Shown in pieces: positions 39,782-52,895 of a stretch of 64,000 bases of DNA. Origin of the DNA: Pelargonium tetragonum (lineage: Eukaryota > Streptophyta > Magnoliopsida > Geraniales > Geraniaceae); the NCBI GenBank assembly GCA_036897445.1, contig JAYMTL010000094.1, positions 16,661 to 80,660 of the forward strand. The letters are read 5' to 3'. Below the pieces are notes generated by a model. That model had not been told where the DNA came from, did no database searches, and saw only the letters and a program-made list of their open reading frames with translations. Position 1 is the first letter of the stretch. Each line of letters opens with the position of its first letter. A program made the position numbers and the translations under genes.

Positions 39782-40700
39782 GGATTCTCTTTAGATGAAT
39801 TTTCTGGAGATATTTATAGCGGATTGGCCTATAACCTATATGGGCTCGCTTATCCTAGTAAATCCTTATTATATTCCCGTCCTTAACCCACGACCTTGGT
39901 ATTGGATATAACCCCTTGATTAGTCAACTTCCCCTATTGAAGGTAGTTGGAGGCTCGCAAACTTTCTGTTAAAAGAGTCCCTCAAAGAGGTAAAACTATG
40001 CCTGGGTTATTTATTGGACACTATAAGGGAGACTTTTTTACTGCTCGTAAGCTTCTATTTATATAGTTATATAGAATGAATATTGTTTTTCTATAAGACT
40101 CCAAGCCAAGCTAGAACTAATCTAATATCTAATACAACGGAATGCCTTGCTCTTACCTAGGTTTAACCTACACCGCAACCCACTTATGCTTATGAAACGA
40201 AAAGGATATTATGAACTTGCTAAGATAAGATTCTTCAACGGGGCTATCTTGTTAAAGGGAAGAATTACTTAGATAAAGAGGTTTTCTTATACTATTGAAA
40301 TCTAGACTTTGAGAAGGAGAGATAGCAAGGGGTCCTTACTCTTTTACATTCGGTAACAGAAAAGATAATGGATACTTCGGTCATGGGTTCAAATCTTATT
40401 CTTATTTCACAGGATTTCCTTCTACTCAAAAGGAGAAATTTTGTTAAAGTTTTTATCCATATGTTTTGATTGACCAGCCCAAATGAATCTTGTAAAGTGG
40501 ATGCATTAGAGCTTTATCTCGTAAGTGTAAGACAAATTCCAGGTGTAAAATTCTTTATGATATTCCTTTTATTGACTGTTTGTAAGTAATAAGAAAGATG
40601 TTCTGTACAGATAAGACTCCTTTTCTTTTGGAAGTTTCCTTTGGGTATAGCTTTTGTCCAAATAAAGTTCTTTTAAACCTCCTTTTGAGTAAACTTTAGC
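39782..40700 (+). pseudogene. Second broken coding-like island
   Basis: No family is recognised. Most protein-like tracts fall in a single frame: 39782-39883 (34 codons, with DEFSGDIYSGLAYNLYG), 39947-40063 (39 codons, with VPQRGKTMPGLFIGHYKGD), 40313-40442 (with FGNRKDNGYFGHGFKSYSYF) and a stretch from about 40500 to 40690 with CKILYDIPFIDCL and TPFLLEVSFGYSF broken by TAA. A second frame, 40126-40269 (48 codons), carries MKRKGYYELAKIRFFNG before TAG. Aromatic and glycine-rich segments of this kind are unusual for random AT-rich DNA, but individual tracts are short. In-frame stops are TAA, TAG and TGA. I infer a decayed gene fragment. An AT dinucleotide tract follows at 40711-40740. Confidence 0.3.
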
Positions 40701-40704
40701 GGGA

Positions 40705-43700
40705 TTTATATATATACTTATATAGAAATATATATATATAGAAGTTGTTGCTTATATCTCCAGGTTTATAGAGTTTATTTTGAACCCGACATAAGTATTT
40801 CCCAGCCGTCGATTTAAAGAAATTAAGGGGGCATCCTCTGTAAAGTAAGCACTAAAGTTTTGTATCTTGATAAGGGTATAAATTCCATTCTAGTTTGTGT
40901 ACTCAAGAGAGTTTTGCTTTGCGTTCAGTTAGCCGGTTTCGTCGATTCAGGATGCTGTGATAAGTAAGTATTTTCGAGAAAAGAGAGAAGGGAATAACTA
41001 GTGTTTTTTTACAAAGTAAAGACTGCTTTGATCTTTCAATTAAGTAACCTAACCTGCCCACGCAGAAGAAATTAACATATTGTCGAGATTTTCTCATATA
41101 AAGTAATCATACTAAAGGAATGTATAAAATTTTCTTAGGGAGACCCAGTTACAAATTAATTAGTAAACTCTTGTTGGTTCCTTTGTTTTCAAAAATGATT
41201 AAGGAAAACTTCGCATATTGGTTCGAGAACCCCCTTTTTGCGGGTAGTAAAGTTAAATAGGAGTTTCCACGGCCTTTAGAATAGAATTTAGTCAGATAAG
41301 GCGGGGTCCAGCTCATAATTTTCATAATTGAAAATCTGAAATATCTAGTACTTTAGTGGCTGGCGTGTTCAAACGGGGTTTATCTAAGGGTGATACAAAT
41401 CCTTCTAGTGCTTTACTAAGTTAACTTCAGTACAAGGTGTTACTAAATTTAAAGAAACTGCGGGGTCCTTGTAAGGAAAAGGAGAGCCTAGAAATAAGTA
41501 ACCTTAGTACATATATATTGAGTAAGCGGGATTAGAAAAAGAGGATAACCCGAACCGAAGCGAAGTTAGAAATTTATATTAAAATTAGTTCTACTCATAT
41601 CTTGCTGGAATAATTTAATCTGAACTTGGATTGGAGTTGTGAACAAGCGGGGGTTGTATGGCCTTTCAGTAAAGGTACTCGGTTTTACGTGTTACTGAAT
41701 TCGAACCTTTGATATTTCATTTCGTTCGCGACTATTCGTTTTACTACATTTTGACATAGAATTTCCTTGGTTTTCCATAGGCTTTTTGTTCCACAAAGGG
41801 CTTATAGCTCTAACTTAGAGTCTTTTTTAAGTATCAATTTATGAGAGACTTTAACTTTTTATAAGGAAACGGGATATATCGGGGCAAGTTTTTGCAAAAA
41901 AATCCCCCTTTGAAGCTATGAAAACTCTAATTTATTAGGCTACCCGCAACTGTGCCTTTACCCAGTAGGCCCCTCTCTTTCCAAGTTTCTATAAAGGAAA
42001 AACTAGAAAGCTCGCGCATTTCTATATTTCTATAATAGTCAAGATCTTTGTCTCGAATTGACTCTAGCATGAAAATTTCTATTTGTTTATAAGGCAAGTA
42101 GTATACGCTCCAATAAAAAAAACCTTTTATTTCAGAGATTGGCCCTTAAGTAAAGGCTTTACTAGTAAAGCTGTAATCCTATTAGGAATTTGATTATAGC
42201 TTACAAAGCAGAATCTCCTATAAATTTTTGTAAACTCTAGGGACACCGCGCCTTAAAATCCGGTAGGGACCCATATACTGGAACCTAAAAAAGGAAATAT
42301 AATAAGACTCGCTAATTGCATTTAAAACCCTCTATTCAGGGATAGATATAAGCTAGTACCGGACTTTTGAAAAAAAAAGTACCCTGTAAGTAGTATAAGT
42401 AATAAGTAAGCGGATTTTTTTGTAGTAGGCTATGTCTAATATCTTTGCCGTTCTATTATTTTCTACCTATGCGAAGGGACTTTATGTTTCGTTTATAAGA
42501 AATCGGGATCTTAATCATTCAGATTCCATCTAAACTAAAAGACTTTTACGGGTAAATCTTTCTCTTGGTTAAGACTACTACGTTACTTCAAAAAGCATAG
42601 TTTTTCTTGGCGAAGGCAGGATTTCCGCTGAGATCACGAGTCTCGTGAGTTTACCCGTTACTCTGCGACCCTAATTAGTCAATAAAGCATATACAACTAG
42701 ATCCTTGAATAACAAAGACTTTATCTAAGAGGATTTCCCAGGAGGATACTATACCTAGATAAAACCCTTACTAGATAGACCTCAAGGCTTACATACAAAA
42801 AAACCAAAAAGACTCTTTTTTTAAGACTTAATTCCGCCTTTGTTAAAGGAGAACCCCTTTGTATACACTTTGACTTTATATCTTATTGGGCAAAGTAAAG
42901 CGTAAATATTTATTGTAAAGGCTAGAGCTTTAAGTTCTACATGATACCGAGTTTGACTAATATTCGCCTTAGAATACCTGGGTCCCTCTAGGGGGATACT
43001 CCTGGAAGGGACTGCAGCAGTTTACAGACCTAATAAGGTAAAGCAAAAAGCTTAGAATAGCTATATAGCCAAGGCTTCCCTTATAGTAGGTTGTTAAGAG
43101 GAAAGCTTCGGGTATAGTTAAGAAGAGAGGTATAGCTTTTATTTTAAGAAAAGAGGTTTTCAGATAGAGAAAGCCGGGTCAAATCGCAAGTATTGTCCTC
43201 TAGTTATTTTACCTTAAACAGGAAACTTTGGTAACTAAAGCGCGGGAAACAGGCCTAAGGGGAGTTAACTCGTAATTAAAAAAGGTTGTTGCGTGTTAAA
43301 CGGCAAAGATTTCTTCGAGCCGTAAAGATACAAACTTTCATATTTGAGAGTGAAAAATTTTTGATAAGTTTTTTATAAAAACTAAATCTTAAAGTATCTT
43401 TTCTTAGTTTCTTTTTTGGAGGGCGGTCTAAGGGTTTAACTTTTCGGTATTCTTATCCGGGCTCTTTCAGGAGTTTGACTTAGTAGAATAGGTTTAAAAG
43501 AGCTTTCTAGTCATGCTAATGTATATAGAGACTTCTCCTTGTTTAGAGCATCCTTTTGAGGAAACTTTATAGTAGTTGCAATAAGACTTATTTATGAAAA
43601 TATCTTCCTTTAAAAAGTCTTAATAGGTCAGTTCGCTCGGTCCTAAAGAAAAAGTTCAGTCAATAGTCACTAATTGGACGTTTAAGATACCCTTCATTTT

Positions 43701-46700
43701 GTGTTTAACGGGGCGTATCTTGTTGTGAAGTTGTTTTCTGAAATTTAATAAGAGAAGATGCCTTTGTCAACAATTAAACTATGACTTTTACTTAAGCGTT
43801 TTCTATTCCCTTTTAGCTTGCCAGTACCATTAAAACTCAGCTAAATGTATGCCATTTTGTAAGAGAGGGAGTATCTTCATTTATGGTATTTAGTGTTGAT
43901 TGTTACACAAAAGCTTTCAACTAAGACAGACTTTTAAAGTCTTTCCTTTTAGTACATATACAAGTTGCAATTAGAATTCTGAGATAAGTGTGCCCAAGTT
44001 AACATCTTTTACTTTAATTACCCGCTTAAGGCTTTAACACTGGACTTCCTTCTAGGTCTGGACCTTCCACACATGAGAGTCTAAATAGCATACCCCTGAG
44101 CTCGTAAACCTAAAGCAAGTAGTTGTCTGTCACAGATTAAGGATTCCGAAATTCCTTAGCAGTTTAGTAAATGTGGAGCAAACTAAATTAAGAGCACTAG
44201 TACGAGGTAATGATTTAATTTTAAGGTTTATTAGTTAGTTATAGGGTTTCCTTTAAGAGAAATATATACAACTTGGAACCTCTGGGTTAAAACCTTCGAT
44301 AATAGAGCAGCCTAGGAGTCTTCTTGGTATTTCTTTTCATCTAAAAACCTTTCGGCGAAACCTTTGTTTACTCTTTAATAAGCTTTTTTGTAAGCAGGTC
44401 CTCCTTAAAAAGAGTAATATAGAAATTTTTTCCTTCGCTTCAGTTTTCCATACAGTGCTAACTACTAGGTTTCTTGTTTTGTAACCTATACTTTTAAGTT
44501 AAAATAGGGTAGTACTTTCAATAGGAAAGGGCCCTTTATTAACTTTCTCAGCTCGATAAGGGATTGGGTTTTATTGAAAGTCTTTCCTTTTTTATTTTAC
44601 AGAAGCATACATCTACAAGATCCAATTCAATTTCAATTTGATTAGACAAAAAAGGTCCATAGAACAGTAAGCTTCTACCCTTTTTCAGGCTCAGGACAAG
44701 CGATTAATTATACAATATAAGTAGACATTGACAGTACCTAAATATTAGGTTAGGATGCCCCCTTCTTAGTCGCTTTTCCGCACAGTATTTTTACTAAGAT
44801 AATTCCGAGTGGGTATTCTTATACAAAATATTAAGACATTAAGAGAATAAATAACTCAAGCATGGGTAAGAAAACTAAGGAGCTCGTTTCTAGGTCTTCA
44901 AAAAGGGTAAATTTGCACAAGAAAGGCACTATGTCAAAAGGTCTCTTCTCCCTAGTATAGTAGCTTGTACAAATTAGGGAATATAACAGGAAAATCTTTC
45001 ATTACTATTCTATACATTAATATCTGCGACCGAGGTATGTAAAGTAACCGGTTCTTTACAATTTTAATTAGCTCCTAGAGAAAGGGGTCTTCCTGAATAA
45101 GGCAGGTCGGGTTTTTCGAATAACTTTAATTGAAAATCCCTTAGCGTTGACTATTGTCGGTTTTTAATTATCTAGAAACTCTTTTCGAGAGAAACCCCTT
45201 AAAATATCTTCCAAGGTTATACCTATTTGCCTTTCATAACCCAAGAGATTTCACTAAAAAGAAAACGAGGACCTCTAGCAAGGAATACAAGGGATTTCTT
45301 ATATGTCATGTAAAGGTTTCCGCTTTTTAACTAAGGTAGAAGAATTTTCTTGCTAAGCTAAAAACTCAAATACAGGGTTTATAACTTCAGCAGAATTTAT
45401 AAAAGTCCTTTTAGCTACCCTAAATTTATATTGAGAATAGAAAGGTATCAAAGCGCAGGCTGTTAGAGGTGAGTCTTATCTTTCAGAAGCAGAGTTATCC
45501 ATCAATAGGAAAGATGTATCATAGTTAGGTATATACTAACCTTCATGTAGCTTGCTATAGGTTTGGAGAATTTCAATGTAAATGAAGAATTAGAAAATTG
45601 ACGGTACAATCCCTATAAAGCCTGTGTTGAAGGAAAAACATGGACACCCTTTTATTACACTAGAAGAGCCCCTATTTTAATGAGTTTAACCCCTTACATG
45701 TGATACAACGAGACAACTTTGTTATTTTGCCCTATTTTTTCTTAAAACCGTCTCTTCTTTTCTAACGCACTCCGCCTAGTTTCGAATAGTAAAGATAAGG
45801 GGTTCTTTCTAGGGAGCCGATTCTTTTAATTAAGAATTCTAGTTTTACTAGTAGTTTAGTGAATACAATTTTCTTTAACTAAACCGGTTTTTCAAACTTA
45901 TCTTATAGATAGGCTAGATAGGCACAAGACCCCTGCGCTGGCCTGAAAAAGCCTAAATCAAGTGCGTATAAATCCAGAAAATCATGATATGATAGGTTTT
46001 AACAAAAAGAAGGGGTCTAACACTACGCTAAATACACTATAAAGCTTTCCAATGGATCGGGGTAAAGAAGTCAAAAACAAATTTAGATAAGAGGATCCTT
46101 AGTGGAACGGATCTTAAACCCGCGGTTCTTAATACCATATACTAATACTATAGTTTTTCTTTCTATATATTTTAATATGAGTTCCTTATATAGTAGATTC
46201 TGTAAAAATTGAATCTTCTTCAATATAACCCTTTACTGTGTCTATCTTTTTCTAGTAGTAGGCAATTTTAGGGTCAAATTGTTGATAAACCCAGAGAATC
46301 GTGGGAAATGAACCCTTTTACTAGAAGTTCTAGTATCTAGAATAGGTACCTATAATTATACTGGGACGCTGCATCTCCTACCGCGGTATACAAGTTAAGA
46401 GTGCCGTGTTTAATTATTTGTTTTGAACCATTAAACCTCCTCTGGTTATCTATTAGTCTTGTGGAGAATTTAAGGTATGTCCAACAATCTCAAATTATCT
46501 CTTGGAGTAGATTAATGCTTAGATTCCTAAACCATAGGTAGAAGTTCTGGTATTTCAGTAGAAACTTCCTATTATTGCGTGGTTTTTTTACGTTTCCCTT
46601 GCTTTCTGTTTTATTTATCCTTTTTTTTATGTATCTACACGAGAGGTAATCATATAAATAATAGGTATGTCTCTAATTAAAGTAGGTGTTGGGATGACGA

Positions 46701-47825
46701 GGGTATCCCCTTAACTTAGTTTACTAAGCCGTGTCGGATAATAATAGTGAGGAAAAAGCAGTTACCGATCTCCTGAAGAATTCTAAATATTAGCTCACAA
46801 GGGATTCTTTCTTGAAGGATCCATAAAAAATATGGAAGAGTACTCCTACAATTCAAGGAAGCAACCAAAATTCCTACTTTCAATTCCGTATAGGACTAAA
46901 ATAAATAGCTAAATTAAAGGTAATTTTGTGTAGTATCACTTCAAGAAAACGAACAATAACTTATTACATTAAAATTGTAGTTTTTATGGATTCCACTGAT
47001 ACCCAAGCAACTACGGAATTAGAGTTTACTTTAGTAGAACACATAAGTTATATTTGCATTAGTCATCTACCCCTCTAAAATTAGCAAACAATTTTGTATA
47101 GTTTTATGCCAAACCTTTGAGACTAGAGCGGCGAATCTTGGAAAATACCTGGTTAAGTCATTGTAAATTAGTACAGAATCGGGACTAGACAAGGGGACTT
47201 CTATTCAGAAACTTGTTTAAGCTAACAAGATACACAAAAATGGGCCGGGGTTTCGTACGGAATTGTGCTTTACTTGCTTTTCTATCTTTTCGTTTTATAT
47301 GAGGTTTTTTCTTTGCAAAGATACTACCAAAATTGTTACGAGAGCTCCGTTTTTGCTAAGTTTTTCAAGCTCGGTTTGTCAGGAAACTTTAAAAGCTAAT
47401 CTATCAACTATTTAAACTCAGCATCTGTTTTCGCGAGATTACTATATTTAATAAGGCCTTGTTAACATTGCAGAGATCTCCCAGATGTAGGATCATAAAA
47501 CGGATAGCTACTAGGATTAAAAGTTTTCTTTATTATATTTTAGTCATGAAAAGGGCATAACTCGGCTTGAAATTACTCCATTATTTAATAGGTCCCTTTC
47601 CCATTCTAGGATAAGGGTATCTTGTTGAGCACTTTATTACTCGCCTTTCAAAGTTGTTTTAAGGATACCTTTTGTTTTGACCAAACCCTATTTTGTTTGG
47701 ATTCCTCTATTATAATTAATAGCTGAAAAAATTAATAAGAAATAATAACCAAACTAATTATTAGGAAATACCCCAATGTAAGCTCGGAAATAGAATATAA
47801 CTTTTTAAGGAACCTCATGTGAAAT
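40705..47825. other. Gene-free background DNA
   Basis: Seven kilobases with no supported gene. A short AT-repeat tract lies at 40708-40740 and a 15 nt inverted repeat at 42634-42648. At 45425-45520 a short coding-like patch appears in more than one frame, with no motif and no clear limits. Confidence 0.5.
42634..42648. repeat. Compact perfect inverted repeat
   Basis: TCACGAG and CTCGTGA are perfect reverse complements around a single central T, giving a 15 nt near-palindrome. It has no associated gene or T-run. A protein-binding site or a remnant of a hairpin element is possible. Confidence 0.35.
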
Positions 47826-47831
47826 AAATAC

Positions 47832-48059
47832 TTGATAGGGCGCTCCTCTGCTATAAAAGCTAAGAAAAAAGGATATAGGGCAAGCGGTAATAAAAAAGCA
47901 AGTAGAAAAGTAAAAGAGCTAGGAAAAGATAGAATAAGTCCAAGTAGCTCTTTATGCTATGAAAGAAATGAATATAACTCAAGACACTATTTGAAGTTTT
48001 ATCATTCAGGCTCAGAGGTGGGTTCTCCTTATAAAATTATGGATTCCGGATCACTTTAA
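47832..48059 (+). pseudogene. Basic ORF of the A-rich family
   Basis: A 75-codon ATG frame. The first half is very lysine-rich: SSAIKAKKKGYRASGNKKAS, then RKVKELGKDRISPSS. The second half is not basic. The DNA of the first half is A-rich and nearly free of C, unlike its neighbours. The KKKGYR segment and AAAAGGATATAGGG parallel TKGYRK and AAAGGATACAGA in the minus-strand frame at 53.0 kb. No ribosome-binding or promoter signal is recognised, and no known family comes to mind. It may be a fragment of the dispersed basic family, or an A-rich low-complexity stretch that happens to lack stops. Confidence 0.25.
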
Positions 48060-48064
48060 TACTG

Positions 48065-50340
48065 GAGAGTAAGTTCGAACCCGCGCATGTACCAACAAGG
48101 AAGCCTTGCATTACCGTGAAAAGGCTTGAGTTTTGGATTCTACTAGCTATGCCTACGGGGGCTTCAACTATATTTGGAATTCATAAAACTGGGAATAAGG
48201 GGTTCTTCTTATAAAAAGGACTGACCTTAGTACGATTCAAAACCCACAGCAAAAACTTGTTATGATAACCTATTAAAAAAATCAGGAAAGTAGTTTTCCT
48301 AAAGTAAAGAAAAGTGTTTATTACATTTTATTGAAAAGCTTTTATCCTAAGAAGAACTTTTCAAAAACCTCTTTAAAAGGCTCTTTTTCCGTGTTAAAAA
48401 GCAAAAGCGAATATATATATATTCCTTGAATTCACGTCTATCAATAAGTATAACCCAATAAGGGGATATCAAAAATTAGAATACGAGTTTATGTTTTTCT
48501 AGAGATAAAACTAAACCCAGGATCCTGTTTGGGCGTAGAGAATTAAAATACTAGCCTATAAAGCACACGTGTTTCCCAGTACTCCATGGGCATTCCTTTT
48601 CCGACTTATCTAGACACCCTCATTAATCTTAGTATTGCCCGCTATTGTTTGTTTACCTTTGCTTTCGAACCCTTTGCATGCCGATTCCATGAACTGGTGC
48701 TTTACTACGTAGCTATAATCAATAAAAATGACACTAAACTATTACGAGAGTCATAAAACATAACTATTCCCTTTCTTTTCTTATAAACTAGGCATGCGAG
48801 GGGTCTTACACCACTAGAAAAACCCATGACAGTGGAATATTATTTTTAGAACCTGAAAAGTCCTATTCATTGTCAAGACTATAAGCTTCGACCAACAGCT
48901 AATAGTAAAATAAGTAGGGTACTCTGACTTTGTGTTTTGCGAAATTATTTTCATAGTAAAAAAGGGGTTCGTAAGGGAAAATGAAAATTAGGTGCTTGTT
49001 TAGTCTAACTTTTAAGAAAGGTTAAGAATTTTATAGTATATCTTTTTAGTACCCTTCTTAGTTACAATTTACACCGTATGCTACTTTGTAATCTTTCTTG
49101 AGAGCTTTTTAAACTATAGTTCTTTATCCCGGCGGTATAAGATTTATAGGGAAGCTGGGACTCTTGAGGAATGTTGGCATGGCAATGCACTAAAGATGTA
49201 TATTAAGATTAAGAGTTCCTTTAATGTATGCTACAAAATTTCGACTTGGTATATCCATTTTTGGGGGGCAGCAACAAGCAATATGCATCGCAGGTCAATA
49301 ATTTTTATATCTTTTTTATAAGACTCCGGTTATATATATTTAGATTCGCGCCACAAGACGTAATAAAAAGGCTCCTACATCAGGCTTTTGCTAATAAAAG
49401 TACTAAAGTTTGCCGGGTTCAGTCTTGAATTTCCTTGGATTTCAGTACGAATTTCTTATAGAACTTGGTAACCCCTAAAAGTAGAGAGAGCCCCCTCGAG
49501 AAAGAGACCCAATAAAAACTCATCTTAGAAAAGTCAAAATAGAAGTTGATGAAAATTTCTTGGCTAATAATTTTTGGATGTGCTTAGAAGTTAAGTGTCC
49601 TTTCCCTTTTTAGATTAGACGGAAGAAAAATAAGATGCAATATTACGTGGTATATGAAAATACTGGATTGCCCCGGTCATAAAGATCTTGTCTAAACAAA
49701 GCCGCTTGGAAAGAAAGAAATAGTTTAGTGCTTTTCATGTTATATTTTAATATTCTTCAAAGTGTTTCCTAATGTCTTTTCCGGCAGGCACGTGCCTCTT
49801 ATTCTCCGACGTGGCTTCTTTAAATAAAAAATTTTTTCTTTTTAGTTTCTTAATCCGGGGACTTAGGAACCCCACATATCTGTCTCAAAGAGCACCGCCC
49901 CATATATAGTAGATACGTCGATTTGTTAGGGGTCATTTTTTCTTCCAGGCTCCTCGTTATTAAGTTCTTAAATACCTTTCTTTTTGAATATGCGTGAATA
50001 ATCTATAGTTGAAGTTACTTGCTTTCGCCTATCAGAACCTTCTCTTGGAATTCCTTTAATAAAATTGAAAAGAAGTGCTACTAAAAAGTGCCTAGTAATT
50101 TTAAAAACCTTAGTGCACATAAATAATAAGAAAACTCGACTCTGTTACAACCCTTCGCCAACGGATATCCAAGTCTGCTGGGAAAAATGAAGTCACGTAG
50201 ACAGAGAGACAAGGCAACCCCTAAAGTTCCAGTAGAAGTATTCTGCTCTTTAAACTTAAAATATAGGTATTAAGTAGAGTCACTATAAAAAAGAGAGACT
50301 TTTTGAAAACTTTCTTTAGATATAAAGAGATAAAACCCTT
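48065..50340. other. Gene-free background DNA
   Basis: No gene is supported. ATG frames at 49228-49428 and elsewhere are of chance length. A perfect 12 bp palindrome lies at 49786-49797. Confidence 0.5.
49786..49797. repeat. Perfect 12 bp palindrome
   Basis: AGGCACGTGCCT is fully self-complementary and GC-rich compared with its surroundings. No neighbouring copy or gene explains it. Confidence 0.35.
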
Positions 50341-50346
50341 TTCTAA

Positions 50347-50395
50347 GGCCGTTCGCGTGAGCTTTAACCCGTGTTGAGAGCTTCTCATGTACGGG
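50347..50395 (+). ncRNA. Group II intron domain V-like hairpin, copy 1
   Basis: CCCGT (50368-50372) pairs with ACGGG (50391-50395), and TGAG with CTCA closes an inner stem, leaving a GT bulge on the 3' side. The 3' strand TCTCATGTACGG is the form often seen in organellar domain V. Against the call: the terminal loop is not a clear GNRA, and the AGC triad sits 6 nt outside the stem. A second copy lies at 51572. No intron ORF, domain VI with a bulged A, or exon is visible, so at most this is a relic. Confidence 0.3.
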
Positions 50396-51571
50396 TAATT
50401 TACTTCAAATTTTATAAAGTTTATTTGAGTAACAAAAGCCCCAGACCTTTTACACCCAACAGCAGCCCACTAAATATTAAGAGTATACTGACTTTTAAAG
50501 GCGGAATTTTTTTACTGATATTTATTTGTAATCTAGTGAAATTTTATGATTCCCTAAGATAGATTTTGATTCTAGTACACGAAGCAAGGAATCCTACCTA
50601 ATATACCGTTATAAATACTTGAGTCTGAAAGTAGTAAGAGATTGTTCTAAAACGAGCTCTAGTTGTTGTAGTTCCTAATATTCTGAGTATTATATACTAG
50701 TTTTCTGGGTGTATTCGATAAAAAGACTTGTTCCTTTTCTCAGCTTCCTATTAGTTAAAGGGGCTCCGGGTTATTGTGTAATAAGTAGAACGACTTTTTG
50801 AAAAAGGAACTAAAACCTTGTTGTTTATTCAAAAGAATGATTTAGCTTATTCGAGTGGGTTTCGGTGATAGGTTGAGTTAACGAGTGGTTAAATATGTAA
50901 GATTAGAGTCCCTATAGACCTGGATTTCTTACTCCTCTGAGTTGAATGTCAAAATCGCAAGAAATTTAAAGGAATCCACAAAAATAAGGTATTAGAAGAC
51001 GCTAAAAAGTCTCATAAAAAAGGCCCACCAGGTTTTCATAAAGTGTCTAACTATAAAGCTCCTTTTGATAAGTACTCGTTATCCCGAAACTTTGTTGCTT
51101 TTGGAAAATCCCTTATAATATTTAGTAAAGGTCCTTCGTAACAGAAGTGAATCCTAGAGCCCTGTCATACTTAAAGGTTACCTTTTTATTATGCTATGGA
51201 AACCTATCTAGTTTATCCTCGAGCTTCTATTAAATTGCAATATTAAAGAAAACCCTATTTTGTTAGTGTCCTATGTCGCATAAGTATTTACGTAAACTTC
51301 TTGTGTATTTTCTTAATTTCACATAAGTGTCGGATCCTAAAGTAAGCTATTTCCTTGAAGATTACCAACCTAATGAATAAACTTTTTATAAGTAACCTAA
51401 ATAGATTTAATTAACACTTGTTTTTTCATAAGAGGAACCCGAGAATTGCTTTATAACCCAGCTATTTGCAGAAAGATTAAAGTTAGAGTCTTCCGGGGTT
51501 TTGGAGTTTAGAAGGATTTCCTTGTTAGACAAAACTGAGGTGGGGAAGTCTATAATAAGGGGTCTCGTACC
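50396..51571. other. Gene-free spacer between the two hairpin copies
   Basis: The 1.2 kb between the two domain V-like copies contain no supported gene. The ATG frame at 50371-50562 overlaps the first hairpin and is of chance length. Confidence 0.4.
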
Positions 51572-51620
51572 GGCCACGTTTCGTGAGCTTTAACCCGCAT
51601 TAGGGGCATCTCGTGTACGA
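51572..51620 (+). ncRNA. Group II intron domain V-like hairpin, copy 2
   Basis: This copy shares an exact 16 nt word (CGTGAGCTTTAACCCG at 51582-51597) with copy 1 (50356-50371) and aligns over 47-48 nt starting GGCC and ending GTACG. Pairing is poorer: ACGAT replaces ACGGG at the 3' end, so the outer stem is lost, while GGG/CTC remains in the inner stem. It is a direct repeat of copy 1, 1.2 kb downstream. The conservation of this segment alone suggests a structural RNA relic rather than a recent duplication. Confidence 0.28.
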
Positions 51621-51624
51621 TACA

Positions 51625-52890
51625 CATTCCCTAAATTTAGGGTTCTGCACATTTTAATAATATTTCAATTTCTTTATCTTTCATACGAGACATAGTAACA
51701 CAAATTATTGTATTAAGGAATTCCTTTTACTAACTAAGAAACTCCGGAATTGTCAAAAAAGGAGCTTAGAGAAAAAGCGGTAGGAAAATCTATCTTCCCT
51801 CAAAGCCCTTAGAGCCTCCGCAATTTTTATTCAACTCCAACTCGCCGTATAACAAGTACTAGCGAATAGCAAAAGAGAAGGCTACCTCTTCTTAGCGCAC
51901 TAAGAAAGCGGGATTGAAGTAGTATATCCGGGACAAAAGGAAACTATACACATATGGAATCCAAGAAAGAAGATTTTCGCGAGCTACTCCGTTCTGTAGT
52001 ATGTGTCTCTTTTCGCTTTTTTCAAGTGGTTAAAGTCGAGAAAGAGATCCTACAATTTCTAATTAATGTAAAATGTAAGCCACTTTTCTTAAACTTGTTC
52101 GTTTCACTTACTTTTCTCGTCGTAGCAAACTCTAAAAGTGACCCTCTAATATAAAGTAAAAACAAAAAAAGGCTTCCTGAAGAGGCAAGGCGCGATACAA
52201 TATAAGGGATCTTAATTACGAACTTATATGAAAGTGGAAACTCAAGTCTGTAACTCTTGCTAAAGTCCTAACGACACTCAGAGTTATTACCGACCCGATT
52301 AGATTTAGACACAAAAAATTACCGCACTTAGAGGTTAAACTAAAATTCACTTAGATAGAAAGGTTTCGCTCAAAGCTATAAAAAAGGATCGTCACTATAG
52401 TATTTAGTATTTCCGAACTGAATTCTGTTACGTGAAAGTGTATTTTATCAAACGCAGCCTAAATAAGACTAGATTTATAGGCTCAAGTCCTGCAAGAGCT
52501 CTTTAGTAGTTATCAACAAGTATCCCTGTACTATAAATGGTTAGGGTCTTAGTTCAAGGCTCAGCTTAGAGTATTGAGGGGCTGGCTAACGAATAAGTTA
52601 CAAAAATGATAAGTATAAAGAGTCTCTGACTATATAATTAGAATTATTTACTAGACTAGGATTACCTATTGTATTAGAAACTTTTTGGTTTCTAAGACTG
52701 CCCACGCCTTGTTCCTTTTGTACTTATTGTATTACAGTAGTTAAGTAAAGAGTAGGGGGTCATAGGAGTAGAAGTACAGAGCAAATAGTATTCTATAATT
52801 ATTCTATTAGTTTAAAAGATCTTTCCCTTTGATTATATTACTTTAGGAGGATAGATAGACCACCTTATAGGCACACCTCTTGCGGACTTG
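51625..52890. other. Gene-free background DNA
   Basis: No gene is supported. The 66-codon ATG frame at 51954-52154 (+) has no motif. A T-arm-like word (GGCTCAAGTCC) near 52480 has no further tRNA structure. Confidence 0.45.
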
Positions 52891-52895
52891 TTTCA

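Noticed and set aside
40374-40399. CATGGGTTCAAATC, a T-arm-like word
   Set aside because: The 3' side (TTATTC) does not pair and no D-arm or anticodon arm precedes it; it also reads in frame with the coding-like island.
40708-40740. AT-dinucleotide tract as a possible origin or promoter
   Set aside because: A short imperfect TA run is common in DNA of this composition; no conserved block, stem-loop or strand switch accompanies it.
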